Positions 28,655 to 37,337 are shown, counted from the first letter of the stretch. The stretch: 64,000 bases of DNA from Cytobacillus eiseniae (GCF_017874625.1 NZ_JAGIKZ010000005.1:119702-183701); one strand, 5' to 3'. The notes: generated by a model not told the origin, from the letters alone. Numbers and translations are program-made.

Positions 28655-29032
28655 TTGAAAAGTCGGGCTTCAACAATTATAATCCTTGGACTTATTCTTC
28701 TTGCAATTCTGGGGGTAGTCACTAGCTTAGTCTCAAATCCTGCCGGTTTTTTGCAGAGAATAGCTGTCATTTTATTAGTAGGTGCGGTAATCTATTTTAT
28801 TTTTCAACGTTTTTATAAATCAAGCCCTAAAAAACGTGAACAACGGGCATTTATTCGTGCTGCAAAAAGATCAAAAAAACGACATCAAGTAAAAGAAACT
28901 AGCAAAGGCAATCAGCGTAAAGCGGGCTCTGGACATTCCCTTACTTCAATTAAAAAACCAAAGAAAACATCTACACATTTAACTGTTATCCAAGGTAAAA
29001 AGGGCAAAAAGAAAGATCGAGCTTCTCTTTAA
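28655..29032 (+). CDS. yqhP: Small basic membrane protein YqhP (SA1362 family)
   Basis: TTG at 28655 follows AGGGAGGTGG by 5 nt, giving 125 aa; a longer upstream frame lacks a site. The protein has two N-terminal membrane helices (TIIILGLILLAILGVVTSLV and FLQRIAVILLVGAVIYFIF) and then a strongly basic tail with repeated Lys/Arg (KKREQRAFIRAAKRSKKRH). It may bind nucleic acid or phospholipid from the membrane, but no function is established. It lies between yqhO and yqhR, as in B. subtilis. Confidence 0.82.
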   Translation: MKSRASTIIILGLILLAILGVVTSLVSNPAGFLQRIAVILLVGAVIYFIFQRFYKSSPKKREQRAFIRAAKRSKKRHQVKETSKGNQRKAGSGHSLTSIKKPKKTSTHLTVIQGKKGKKKDRASL

Positions 29033-29050
29033 ATGGCTCGATCTTTTTTA
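29012..29050. terminator. Terminator between yqhP and yqhO
   Basis: AAAGATCGAGC (29012-29022) pairs with GCTCGATCTTT (29036-29046), with a T-run on the plus strand. It overlaps the last codons of yqhP and can serve the convergent yqhO through flanking A/T. Confidence 0.75.
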
Positions 29051-29935
29051 TTAGTAACTCCATTGTGAAAAAAATTGATTCGTACACTTTTTTCCAAATT
29101 CAACTAATGTCTCCTTCCCTTCTTGTGTTAATTCAAATTCAGTTGTTAACGATCCTTCAACAGGGATAAAAATAATATTTTTTGCATGCTTTCTAGAAAT
29201 ATATCGAGCATCATGTGCATTCTTCATCGTCTCAAACAATGCCTCATACATCTGGATTGCATTTTTAATCTTGTTCTTTGGCCGGTCAATAATATTCTGA
29301 CTTAATTGAACACCTAGAACTGGACGTGCTTTTTTCACATTATCCTTATCAAATAACCACATTGGAAAATTACTTAATACTCCCCCATCAACAATAATGC
29401 TTACATCACGCCTCACATGAAGCTTAACGGGTTCAAAAAAATACGGAAGACTACAGCTCATTCGTACTGCCTTTGCAATAGGGAATGCCCCTGGATCAAT
29501 CCCATAATTCACTAAGTCATCTGGAAGGACAACGAGACGGCTATTCGTTAAATCAGAGGCAACAATTCTTAATGCTTGTGATGGAAGATCAGAAAATGTT
29601 CTAATTCCTCTAATAGCAAGCTTCTCCTCAATCCAATTCTCGAGTTCATCTCCTTTATATAATCCAAGTCGCCAATAAAGCATAATCCACTTTGTCACAG
29701 CAAATGGAACAAATGTTTTTCTAGAATCTAGAAACACCTCCAAATCTAGTTCGTCCATTAATTGATAAATTTCTTCACTTGTATATTTTGCAGCAATTAA
29801 GGCAGCAATGATTGATCCAGCACTTGTTCCTGCTACTCGTTTGAATCGAAATCCTCTTTTTTCAATCTCACTATAGGCACCAATTAGAGCAAACCCTTTA
29901 ATTCCTCCTCCAGAAAAAACACCGTCAATATACAT
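29051..29935 (-). CDS. yqhO: Patatin-like phospholipase YqhO
   Basis: The 294-residue protein belongs to the patatin family of Ser-Asp acyl hydrolases. It has the oxyanion-hole motif GGGIKG at residues 8-13, the nucleophile elbow GTSAGS near residue 36, and the catalytic Asp in the IIVDGGVLSNFP segment. ATG at 29935 follows an AGGAGTGG site; an in-frame start 36 nt upstream is less well supported. No signal peptide is present. The likely substrate is a membrane lipid, but this is inferred from the family only. Confidence 0.93.
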   Translation of the reverse strand: MYIDGVFSGGGIKGFALIGAYSEIEKRGFRFKRVAGTSAGSIIAALIAAKYTSEEIYQLMDELDLEVFLDSRKTFVPFAVTKWIMLYWRLGLYKGDELENWIEEKLAIRGIRTFSDLPSQALRIVASDLTNSRLVVLPDDLVNYGIDPGAFPIAKAVRMSCSLPYFFEPVKLHVRRDVSIIVDGGVLSNFPMWLFDKDNVKKARPVLGVQLSQNIIDRPKNKIKNAIQMYEALFETMKNAHDARYISRKHAKNIIFIPVEGSLTTEFELTQEGKETLVEFGKKCTNQFFSQWSY

Positions 29936-30030
29936 GCAAGCCACTCCTGTCAATGTACTCACTTGATACATTTTTAATCACAGAAATGGAAAAATAGTAC
30001 GGTGGACAAGGAGTTTTTTATTTAAAGTAC

Positions 30031-30064
30031 AAAAAAAGAAGATGAACCAAGCTCCATCTTCTTT
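30031..30064 (-). terminator. Terminator of nrdJ
   Basis: AAAGAAGATG (30035-30044) pairs with CATCTTCTTT (30055-30064), followed by a seven-T run on the minus strand. Confidence 0.8.
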
Positions 30065-30077
30065 CTTTGCATTTATT

Positions 30078-31850
30078 TTACAATCCACATTTTAGCTGAG
30101 CATTACAATTGGTACATGTATTACATCCACCAATTTCTTCCACACTGCCCTTACGGCAAACTGGACAAGTGTTCCCAACCTCTGATCCAATCGTTACGTT
30201 TGTAGAACGTAAGTCATTGATTGTATCAACAAGTACGACATGCTGTTTCGTTTTTTCTTTTTTATTATAGCTTGTTTCTTCAAAGCTGTTTTCTTCTGCT
30301 TTCAAGGTTAGAACCTGTGAGTCTCTTGAACCATCTACATATACAGTTCCACCTTTTGCACCACCTTGGTATAGTCGCTCGTAAACCTTCTCTACTTGCT
30401 CTACACTATACCCTTTCGGTGCATTCACCGTTTTACTAATCGAACTGTCAATCCAGCGCTGAATGATACATTGCACATCCGCATGCGCTTCAGGTGCTAA
30501 GTCCATTGCCGCAATAAACCATTCAGGCAAGTTATTCGGATCTGCGTCTGGATTTCTATCTAAATACTCTTGAACAATATCTGCTTTCACTTCAATAAAT
30601 TTACCTAGACGGCCACTTCTGTAGTAGGAGAAGGAGAAGTAAGGTTCAAGGCCAGTTGAAACCCCAACCATCGTCCCAGTGGATCCAGTGGGAGCAACCG
30701 TTAATAGATGAGAGTTACGAATTCCATTTTCTACTATCGATTGTTGAATATCTTCAGGCATTTTTTGCATAAAGCCTGTTTCTGTAAAGGCTTTTCTTAA
30801 ACGATTCGTTTCTTCTTCCGTTTCCCCAGTTAAAAATGGGAAGCTTCCTTTTTCTTTAGCAAGTTCTACTGATGCACGGTAAGCAGTTGTCGCAATCATT
30901 TCAAATACTTTATCAACAAGCTCATTGCCTTTTTCCGATCCGTATTCTGTTTCACAATAGATTAATAAATCATGAAGCCCCATGACACCTAAACCTACAC
31001 GGCGTTCACCTAGAGCTTGTTTTTTATTCTCTGCAAGGAAATATGGTGTTGCATCAATTACGTTATCCTGCATCCGTACACCAACTTCAACTGTACGCTT
31101 TAATTTCTCAAAGTTCACTGTCTTGTTTTCTTTATCTGCCATTTCTGCTAAGTTAACAGCAGCTAAATTGCAGACACTGTATGGTGCGAGAGGTTGTTCG
31201 CCGCACGGATTCGTTGCTACAACCTTCTGTCCATAGGCTTTCGCATTTGTCTTGTCATTCGCATTATCAATAAAGAAAATTCCAGGTTCAGCTGAGTACG
31301 TCGCACATATATTGATAAGATTCCAAAGCTCTTTCGCTTTGATTTTTCGATATACTCGTACTTTATGACCGAGTTTTTCCCATTCGCGGACATCCCCAAC
31401 TTTATGCCATTCCTCGTTATAGTTGTGCATTTCATCTTGATCATAGCTCTCAACATCCGGGAATCTCAACTCATATTCAGCATCATCCTCAACCGCATTC
31501 ATGAATTCTGTCGTTAGACAAACAGAGATATTTGCTCCTGTAAGGAATTCAGAATGATGAACAGAGTAATTTCCTCCAGATGCTAGCTTTTCTTCTGCAT
31601 CATGAATAATGTTCTCACTAAAGCCTCCATACCCTGGAATCTGCTTATAATTTACAATTCCTTGATACATTGCTATTTCTTGCTCTGTAAAAGGGGTAAA
31701 CTTTAATTTTTCTTTTGCATATTTTTTGATGGTTTCATCATTTGTAGTCTCAAGTAAGAATCGTAGAATTCTAGGGTTTTGCATTTTAGAAATAATGAAT
31801 TCAATAATATCAGGATGCCAATCCGACAGCATGATCATTTGTGCGCCCCG
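30078..31850 (-). CDS. nrdJ: B12-dependent ribonucleotide reductase NrdJ, exon 2
   Basis: This is the 3' exon (590 codons plus stop) of a class II, adenosylcobalamin-dependent reductase that makes deoxynucleotides with or without oxygen. It begins with CGGGGCGCACAA (RGAQ). It carries the catalytic finger-loop Cys in NPCGEQPLAPYSVCNLAAVN, the phosphate-binding APTGSTGTMVGVSTGLEP, and a C-terminal Cys-rich tail (CPVCRKGS, GGCNTCTNCNAQLKCGL) used for redox relay or zinc. Joined to exon 1 (32244-33032) it gives 853 aa. It cannot act alone: no ribosome site precedes it. Confidence 0.95.
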   Translation of the reverse strand, partial: RGAQMIMLSDWHPDIIEFIISKMQNPRILRFLLETTNDETIKKYAKEKLKFTPFTEQEIAMYQGIVNYKQIPGYGGFSENIIHDAEEKLASGGNYSVHHSEFLTGANISVCLTTEFMNAVEDDAEYELRFPDVESYDQDEMHNYNEEWHKVGDVREWEKLGHKVRVYRKIKAKELWNLINICATYSAEPGIFFIDNANDKTNAKAYGQKVVATNPCGEQPLAPYSVCNLAAVNLAEMADKENKTVNFEKLKRTVEVGVRMQDNVIDATPYFLAENKKQALGERRVGLGVMGLHDLLIYCETEYGSEKGNELVDKVFEMIATTAYRASVELAKEKGSFPFLTGETEEETNRLRKAFTETGFMQKMPEDIQQSIVENGIRNSHLLTVAPTGSTGTMVGVSTGLEPYFSFSYYRSGRLGKFIEVKADIVQEYLDRNPDADPNNLPEWFIAAMDLAPEAHADVQCIIQRWIDSSISKTVNAPKGYSVEQVEKVYERLYQGGAKGGTVYVDGSRDSQVLTLKAEENSFEETSYNKKEKTKQHVVLVDTINDLRSTNVTIGSEVGNTCPVCRKGSVEEIGGCNTCTNCNAQLKCGL

Positions 31851-32243
31851 CTTATTGTTACTCACTCAATATAATTCAAGTGGGCCAGGTCATTTCTGCC
31901 TAGCTCTCATGCTCTCACATGAGTTCAGACTATATCATCAAAGAAGAAAATTTTTCATGCTTCTATGTCTCGCGCCCCATAAGATTTTCTATGGTTTACT
32001 CTTTCCTTACTTTCCAAAAGCTCAACCTCCTCTGATTAGTCACTTTTGAAAACCGTAGGAAATTTCAATAGTCGTTGAACGTTCTTCTCCGTTTCCAAAG
32101 AAGCTTCGCTGCTGATTGCCCATTGTTGCATCCTTCTAATTTTCAAGCATTCACATTTGCCATTACTGGCTCTGTTGTAGCTTAAAAGGCTTTAGGGTGT
32201 TCCAGCAATTCACGAGATTTTACTCCCGCCGATGGGCTATTTA
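31851..32243 (-). ncRNA. Group I intron in nrdJ (393 nt, no full endonuclease gene)
   Basis: Exon 1 ends CGT and the intron starts TAAATAGCCC. It ends AACAATAAG before exon 2 CGG, so splicing joins GGSR to RGAQ. P1: exon UCCCGU pairs with internal guide GCGGGA (32224-32229), with the U.G wobble at the splice site, and the intron ends in G. Core elements on the minus strand: P AATTGCTGG (32202-32210), Q AATCAGCAGC (32108-32117), R GTTCAACGACTA (32069-32080) and S GATATAGTC (31928-31936). P4 (TGCTG/CAGCA) and P7 (GACTAT/ATAGTC) pair. The type is IA-like. Confidence 0.93.
31955..32017 (-). other. Short open frame with strong ribosome site inside the intron
   Basis: Within the region between intron elements R and S (P8 side), AGGAGG (32026-32031) is followed 8 nt later by TTG at 32017. 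This opens a 20-codon frame reading MESKERVNHRKSYGARDIEA. Group I introns often carry homing-endonuclease genes in such loops. This may be the relic of a deleted one, or chance. It shows no recognisable endonuclease motif. Confidence 0.25.
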
Positions 32244-33032
32244 ACGGGATCCACCTTGCTCCACAAGATGCGTCAACTTCGCAATATCATCTAGCCATGA
32301 AACAGATCCTGATGATTTTCCATTAACGCCTTTCGCTAATGTGTTGCGAGGTCTTAAGGTTGAACCATTTGTTCCAACTCCGCCGCCACGACTCATGATT
32401 TCCATGACTTGCTTGCGGTGTTCAGAAATACCTTCACGGGAATCTTGAACAAAAGGCATTACATAACAATTAAAAAATGTTACTTCTGTACCTGCGCCTG
32501 CACCGTATAACACACGACCTGCAGGGATAAAGTTTAAGCTCGAAAGCTCCTGGTAGAATTTCTCAAACCAAAATTGTCTTTTCTCTTCTGTTTTCTCAAC
32601 GGATGCAAGGCCTGTTGCATTACGCTTAGCAATTTGCTCATAAAAAAGCTCCAGTGGTTTTTCAATTACATCCAGTGATCGCTTGATGATGCCAGTTTTT
32701 GCTTCTTCTGGGTCATCAAGAACCCCTCGGTAATCTTCTTCCACTAGAACAGACGCTGCTTTCTTTTCCCAATCAATATCTAGAATATAGCCCAGCCCTC
32801 TGGCAGGGAATTTTGGATCTTCTTTGATGGTAAGAACGACGAAATCTCCATTAGTCAATGTGATCTTCTCCGTGTCTTTGAACGTATACCTGTCCAACAT
32901 GACTAATCGGGAAACCCCTTTGTGGGTCATTTTCATTTCTGAGGAAATGGGGTGTACTTGAGGGAATAGACGGATGTCCTCATTCAAGCGCTCAATGTTC
33001 AAACTCATTTTTTGTCCTAATGCAACAGACAT
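32244..33032 (-). CDS. nrdJ: B12-dependent ribonucleotide reductase NrdJ, exon 1
   Basis: This is the 5' exon, 263 codons. ATG at 33032 (MSVALGQKMSLNIERL) follows a GAAGGAG site at 8 nt; an ATG 30 nt further up has none. It contains the N-terminal reductase domain, with FIPAGRVLYGAGAG and the first redox Cys in EVTFFNCYVMPFVQDSR. It ends SVSWLDDIAKLTHLVEQGGSR, then TAA, the first intron codon. Without splicing the product would be a 263-residue fragment lacking the catalytic loop. NrdR-box-like sites lie upstream. Confidence 0.95.
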
Positions 33033-33131
33033 TTTCACAACTCCTTCAATAAGAATATTCAATTATCATGCTATTCTCGTAACTCTAGTTGAATGAAACA
33101 ATAACCTAAAGTTACCATACCAGTCTAACAA

Positions 33132-33180
33132 AATCAATATATAGTGCTGTGAATATTTTCAACACCACTACATATTGTGT
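33132..33180. promoter_or_regulatory. Pair of NrdR-box-like sites upstream of nrdJ
   Basis: AATCAATATATAGTGC (33132-33147) and CCACTACATATTGTGT (33165-33180) each resemble the NrdR consensus ACACWATATATWGTGT (about 13 and 14 of 16). Their centres are 33 bp apart, about three helical turns, as expected for paired NrdR boxes. NrdR represses ribonucleotide reductase genes; nrdR itself is not in this window. Confidence 0.6.
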
Positions 33181-33330
33181 TTAATTCATGTGATATTAAA
33201 TTTGTCAAAATTAAAAATTACTATAATCAAGAGAAAATGAAAGAGATTAATAGATTTATATTAGAATATGATAAATTTCAATATTATTTGCGACTTGCAT
33301 AGATTTAATTGGAATTTAAAGTAAAAGAAA

Positions 33331-33352
33331 AAAAGCACAGCGTTGTGTGCTC
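33331..33352 (-). terminator. Terminator of the GbsR-type regulator gene
   Basis: AGCACA (33335-33340) pairs with TGTGCT (33347-33352) and is followed on the minus strand by seven T. Confidence 0.6.
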
Positions 33353-33362
33353 TTTTCTCTAG

Positions 33363-33902
33363 TTATTCATCCTTAGTTTTTGGAATATATTTAAATATTT
33401 CTTCTGATTCAAAGCTATCAACTAAACGATTCAACCAATCATAATAGCTAAGGGCAGCTTTCATTTTTTCAATATCAACTATGGCTGCAGAACGAATCTC
33501 GTCATCAACTTCATCCATACTTATTAATTTCTCAAGCTCTCCAATTGATTTTGTCATAACGACTATATTCATGGAAATTCCAGAACGCCATTTTATGGAG
33601 AAGAAATCAATAAAGGTTTGATACCAATCTTCCTCTGCTTGATATAAATCCTTTCTGCTTCCTTTTTTCCACACCTTTTCAACCATTTTTAAATCCATTA
33701 AGTTGCGAACCGAAGTGCTCATACTTGTCTTGCTCATCCCAAGCTCTTCCTTCATTTCGTCGAGAGTCATCGGATGATTATGAAAATATAACATTCCATA
33801 CAACCGTCCGATCGAATCAGTGATTCCATACAAATTCATATTCTTTGCAATCGTTTCGATGACCCGCTCCCGCACTCGCTCAAGCTGTTCTTGTCCATCC
33901 AT
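33363..33902 (-). CDS. GbsR/MarR-type transcriptional regulator
   Basis: The 179-residue protein belongs to the GbsR family of MarR-like regulators that control glycine betaine uptake and synthesis genes. A winged helix at residues 25-90 contains IGRLYGMLYFHNHPMTLDEM and GMSKTSMSTSVRNLMDLKMV. The C-terminal half holds the aromatic DWYQTFIDFFSIKWRSG segment, placed where GbsR binds its inducer. It is divergent from opuAA, so it probably controls opuA. Its closest relatives may be OpcR or GbsR; the ligand is not readable from sequence. Confidence 0.88.
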   Translation of the reverse strand: MDGQEQLERVRERVIETIAKNMNLYGITDSIGRLYGMLYFHNHPMTLDEMKEELGMSKTSMSTSVRNLMDLKMVEKVWKKGSRKDLYQAEEDWYQTFIDFFSIKWRSGISMNIVVMTKSIGELEKLISMDEVDDEIRSAAIVDIEKMKAALSYYDWLNRLVDSFESEEIFKYIPKTKDE

Positions 33903-34054
33903 TAAAAATTCACATCCATAAATGTAAAATTATCTTTATCCCTTAGACTACCCGAAAAAATAAAATAATCATTTATTAGACTACCACTTTATTTCAGAAA
34001 GTAAAGTTGGACCCGTCATAGCATTTGGAAGGAAAGGAAAGGAATTGTAAGGAT

Positions 34055-34073
34055 AACGTATATACAATACGTT
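34055..34073. promoter_or_regulatory. Inverted repeat, candidate operator of the GbsR-type regulator
   Basis: AACGTAT-ATACA-ATACGTT is a perfect 7-bp inverted repeat with a 5-bp centre, lying about midway between the divergent regulator and opuAA. Binding by the regulator is inference from position. Confidence 0.45.
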
Positions 34074-34122
34074 CAGTTTTTTCTGTACGTACTGTTTGAA
34101 CGAATATGACTGATTACAAGCT

Positions 34123-34151
34123 TTGCCCAAATTTTTGAAAAGAAATACAAT
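34123..34151 (+). promoter_or_regulatory. Possible SigmaA promoter of opuA
   Basis: TTGCCC (34123-34128), 17-bp spacer, TACAAT (34146-34151), about 100 nt upstream of opuAA and 50 nt downstream of the inverted repeat. Confidence 0.4.
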
Positions 34152-34251
34152 TATATAGTCCTAGTTGATCGGGTATTTAGTTTTTATCTTCCCTTCAAAA
34201 GGTGTTAACAATCCAAGAAAATAGAAGTTTTAATCGAATGAGGTGAAAAGT

Positions 34252-35511
34252 TTGGGCGAACAACAAGTGAAATTAAAGGTTAAAAACGTATCAAAGGTAT
34301 TTGGAAAAAACCCAAAGAAAGCATTACAGCTTTTAAATGAAGGGTATTCTAAAACAGACATTCTAAAAAAGACTGGCTCTACTGTTGGGGTCAATCAAGC
34401 AACATTTGATGTTTATTCTGGTGAAATCTTCGTTATTATGGGGCTTTCAGGAAGTGGAAAATCAACATTAGTCCGTACATTGAATAGACTCATTGATCCT
34501 ACTTTTGGTGAAATATGGATCGATGGAAAAGATATAACAAAGATGAAAAAAGAAGAATTAAGGGAAGTTCGCAGAAAAAAAATTAGTATGGTTTTTCAGA
34601 ACTTCGCTTTATTACCCCACCGAACCATTCTAGAAAATACGGAGTATGGATTGGAAATTCAAGGAATGGAAAAAGAAGGTCGAAAGCAGTTAGCACTTAA
34701 CGCCTTGAAGCTAGTAGGACTTGAAGGGTATGAAAACCAATACCCAAAACAACTGAGTGGCGGAATGCAGCAGCGTGTTGGATTAGCGAGAGCACTCGCG
34801 AATGATACTGATATTTTATTAATGGATGAGGCATTTAGCGCACTGGATCCATTAATTCGTAAAGATATGCAGGATGAATTAGTAGAGCTTCAATCGACGA
34901 TGGAAAAAACAATTGTATTTATTACACATGATTTAGATGAAGCTTTGCGCATCGGCGATAAGATTGCCTTAATGAAAGACGGAGAAATTGTCCAAATCGG
35001 CACACCAGAGGAAATATTAATGAATCCTTCAAATCAATATGTTGAGAGATTCGTAGAGGATGTTGATTTATCCAAGGTTTTAACAGCAAGCCATGTTATG
35101 AAGCGCGCTGAAACGGTTCAAATTGATAAAGGACCAAGAGTTGCCTTACAAATGATGAAGAAGCTTGGAATTTCAAGTATTTATGTTGTTGATAAAAAGC
35201 AAATTCTTCTTGGGGCTATTACAGCTGACGATGCAAAGAACGCTGTTGAAGATGGGCAAGACTTAAAAACAATTATCAATTCAAATGTTCAAACAGTGAC
35301 TGGAGATACGTTGCTAACTGATCTTTTTGATAAAGTATCTGTCGCAACCATTCCAGTTGCAGTTGTCGATGAAAATAACCGTCTCCATGGCATTCTTGTT
35401 AGAGGGGCTGTGATCGGTGCACTCGCTGGAAATAATGATGTGATTAATGATTGGGAAAAAGCAAAAGAAGAAGTCGCTGCAGATCAGTCGAATAAAGGGG
35501 GAAATGAATAA
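34252..35511 (+). CDS. opuAA: Glycine betaine ABC transporter ATPase OpuAA
   Basis: OpuAA powers uptake of glycine betaine under osmotic stress. The 419-residue protein has the ABC domain with Walker A GLSGSGKSTLV, signature LSGGMQQRVGLARAL, Walker B ILLMDEAFSALDP, and the betaine-ATPase hallmark STVGVNQATFDVY near residue 45. Two CBS repeats follow (residues about 280-400, SHVMKRAETVQIDKGPR), which sense ionic strength in related systems. TTG at 34252 is 6 nt after GAGGTG and aligns with B. subtilis OpuAA; a GTG 9 nt earlier overlaps the site. Confidence 0.95.
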   Translation: MGEQQVKLKVKNVSKVFGKNPKKALQLLNEGYSKTDILKKTGSTVGVNQATFDVYSGEIFVIMGLSGSGKSTLVRTLNRLIDPTFGEIWIDGKDITKMKKEELREVRRKKISMVFQNFALLPHRTILENTEYGLEIQGMEKEGRKQLALNALKLVGLEGYENQYPKQLSGGMQQRVGLARALANDTDILLMDEAFSALDPLIRKDMQDELVELQSTMEKTIVFITHDLDEALRIGDKIALMKDGEIVQIGTPEEILMNPSNQYVERFVEDVDLSKVLTASHVMKRAETVQIDKGPRVALQMMKKLGISSIYVVDKKQILLGAITADDAKNAVEDGQDLKTIINSNVQTVTGDTLLTDLFDKVSVATIPVAVVDENNRLHGILVRGAVIGALAGNNDVINDWEKAKEEVAADQSNKGGNE

Positions 35512-36356
35512 TGGAAGGCTTATTACCAAAACTCCCGCTTGCAAGTTGGATTGATACATTTGTAGATTGGCTAACCGTAACATTTGCATTCATTTTTGAT
35601 GTAATAACTGTCAGTTTAGAAGGAATTGTCGAAGGATTATTTGCTGTATTGGAATTTATCCCTTCCTATATTCTTATTTTATTAATAGTTTTATTAGCAT
35701 GGAAGATTTCATCCAAGGGAATTGCTCTTTTTGCATTAATCGGTTTGTTCCTAATTGATAACTTAGGTTATTGGGAGGGAATGCTTGAGACTGTTTCATT
35801 AGTTCTAACGGCTGTCTTCATTACTATCGTTATTGGAATCCCATTAGGCATTTGGGCATCTCAGAAAGCAGCAGTAAAACAAGTGATTACACCTATATTA
35901 GACTTTATGCAAACAATGCCTGCATTTGTCTATTTAATTCCAGCAATATTCTTCTTTAGTATTGGTGTTGTACCAGGAGTTGTTGCATCTGTTATTTTTG
36001 CTGTCCCACCTACAATAAGGTTGACCATTTTAGGAATCCAGCAAGTACCTGCTGATATTATCGAGGCAACAGAGGCATTTGGTTCAACAACAAGCCAACG
36101 TCTACTTAAAGTTCAATTGCCGCTTGCTATGCCAACAATAATGGCAGGGATTAATCAGAGTATTATGCTCGCATTATCCATGGTTGTCATTGCATCCATG
36201 GTCGGTTCACCCGGTCTAGGTGCAGATGTATATCGTGCTGTCACACAGATCCAGATAGGTAAAGGTTTTGAGGCTGGTCTTGCAATTGTGGTTATTGCCA
36301 TTATTTTAGACCGGATTACCCAAAATATAGGAATTAAAAAACAAGGGGGAAAATAA
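35511..36356 (+). CDS. opuAB: Glycine betaine ABC transporter permease OpuAB
   Basis: OpuAB is the membrane channel of the OpuA transporter. The 281-residue protein has about seven to eight hydrophobic helices and the EAA-type loop EATEAFGSTTSQRLLKVQLPLAMPTIMAG, which contacts the ATPase. A conserved QTMPAFVYLIPAIFFF segment lies mid-protein. Its start overlaps the opuAA stop by one base, indicating coupled translation. Confidence 0.95.
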   Translation: MEGLLPKLPLASWIDTFVDWLTVTFAFIFDVITVSLEGIVEGLFAVLEFIPSYILILLIVLLAWKISSKGIALFALIGLFLIDNLGYWEGMLETVSLVLTAVFITIVIGIPLGIWASQKAAVKQVITPILDFMQTMPAFVYLIPAIFFFSIGVVPGVVASVIFAVPPTIRLTILGIQQVPADIIEATEAFGSTTSQRLLKVQLPLAMPTIMAGINQSIMLALSMVVIASMVGSPGLGADVYRAVTQIQIGKGFEAGLAIVVIAIILDRITQNIGIKKQGGK

Positions 36357-36358
36357 AA

Positions 36359-37261
36359 ATGAAGAAAAAATGGTTATCTATTTTAATGGTACCCGCATTG
36401 ACATTAGGATTAGCTGCCTGCGGGTCAGGCGAAACAAGCAATGATAAGGATAGCGGAAATTCCGCGGCTTCAATTGGTGAAAGTGTAGATTACAAAATTA
36501 TTGGGATAGATCCTGGTGCAGGAATTATGAAAGCAACAGCAAATGTATTAGAGGACTACGAACTTGATGAATGGACATTAGTAGAAGGTTCTGGTGCAGC
36601 AATGACTGCATCATTAAAGAAAGCATATGACAAAGAAGAACCTGTTATTGTCACTGGCTGGAGCCCACACTGGAAATTCTCCAAAATGGACTTGAAATAT
36701 TTAGAAGATCCTAAAGGAACTTATGGGGATGCAGAAAATATTCATTCAATTGCACGTAACGGGCTTAGCACAGACCATCCTTCTGCATACAAAGTACTTG
36801 ATCAGTTCAATTGGCCAGAAGAAGACATGAACGATGTAATGGTTCAAATTACAGATGGAGAAGATCCAGAGAAAGCTGCACGAAGCTGGGTTGATGAAAA
36901 TACAGATAAGGTCGCTGCTTGGACAGAGGGCGCTGAAGAAGTAGACGGTGATAAAATCACAATCGGGTATGTTGCATGGGATACTGAAATTGCAAGCACA
37001 AATGTCATTGCACAAGTATTAACAGATCTTGGTTACGATGTTACCCTACGACAAGTTGAAGCTGGGCCAATGTGGGCAGGCGTTGCTGAAGGAAGCCTTG
37101 ATGCACATATTGCTGGCTGGTTGCCATTAACACACGCGGATTACTACTCAAAGTTTGAAGGCCAATTTGAAGATTTAGGTGCGAATTTAGAAGGCACAAA
37201 AATTGGATTAGTTGTTCCTTCATATATGGATATTGATTCAATCGAGGATTTAAAAGAATAG
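36359..37261 (+). CDS. opuAC: Glycine betaine-binding lipoprotein OpuAC
   Basis: OpuAC captures glycine betaine outside the cell and delivers it to OpuAB. The 300-residue protein has a lipoprotein signal peptide with lipobox LAAC (Cys at about residue 21). It then has a two-lobed binding domain with the motifs GWSPHWKFSKMDLKYLEDP and GYVAWDTEIASTNVIAQVL; its Trp residues are of the kind that form the betaine cage. It is the last gene of opuAA-AB-AC and is followed by a terminator. Confidence 0.95.
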   Translation: MKKKWLSILMVPALTLGLAACGSGETSNDKDSGNSAASIGESVDYKIIGIDPGAGIMKATANVLEDYELDEWTLVEGSGAAMTASLKKAYDKEEPVIVTGWSPHWKFSKMDLKYLEDPKGTYGDAENIHSIARNGLSTDHPSAYKVLDQFNWPEEDMNDVMVQITDGEDPEKAARSWVDENTDKVAAWTEGAEEVDGDKITIGYVAWDTEIASTNVIAQVLTDLGYDVTLRQVEAGPMWAGVAEGSLDAHIAGWLPLTHADYYSKFEGQFEDLGANLEGTKIGLVVPSYMDIDSIEDLKE

Positions 37262-37269
37262 TAGTAGTG

Positions 37270-37308
37270 GAGACATTGTCAATAATGACGATGTCTCTTT
37301 CTTTCGTT
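37270..37308 (+). terminator. Terminator of opuA
   Basis: GAGACATTGTC (37270-37280) pairs with GACGATGTCTC (37287-37297), followed by TTTCTTTCG. Confidence 0.75.
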
Positions 37309-37337
37309 TGTAGCGATTATCAGGGCTCACCGCTTTC

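Noticed and set aside
31726..32049. 107-codon plus-strand frame across nrdJ exon 2 and the intron
   Set aside because: It is antisense to conserved coding and intron core sequence, with no family resemblance.
31851..32243. nrdJ break as a frameshift, pseudogene or intein
   Set aside because: The interval contains many stops in frame, so it is not an intein, and it is not a simple indel. Group I core elements and P1 pairing explain it, and splicing restores the frame exactly.
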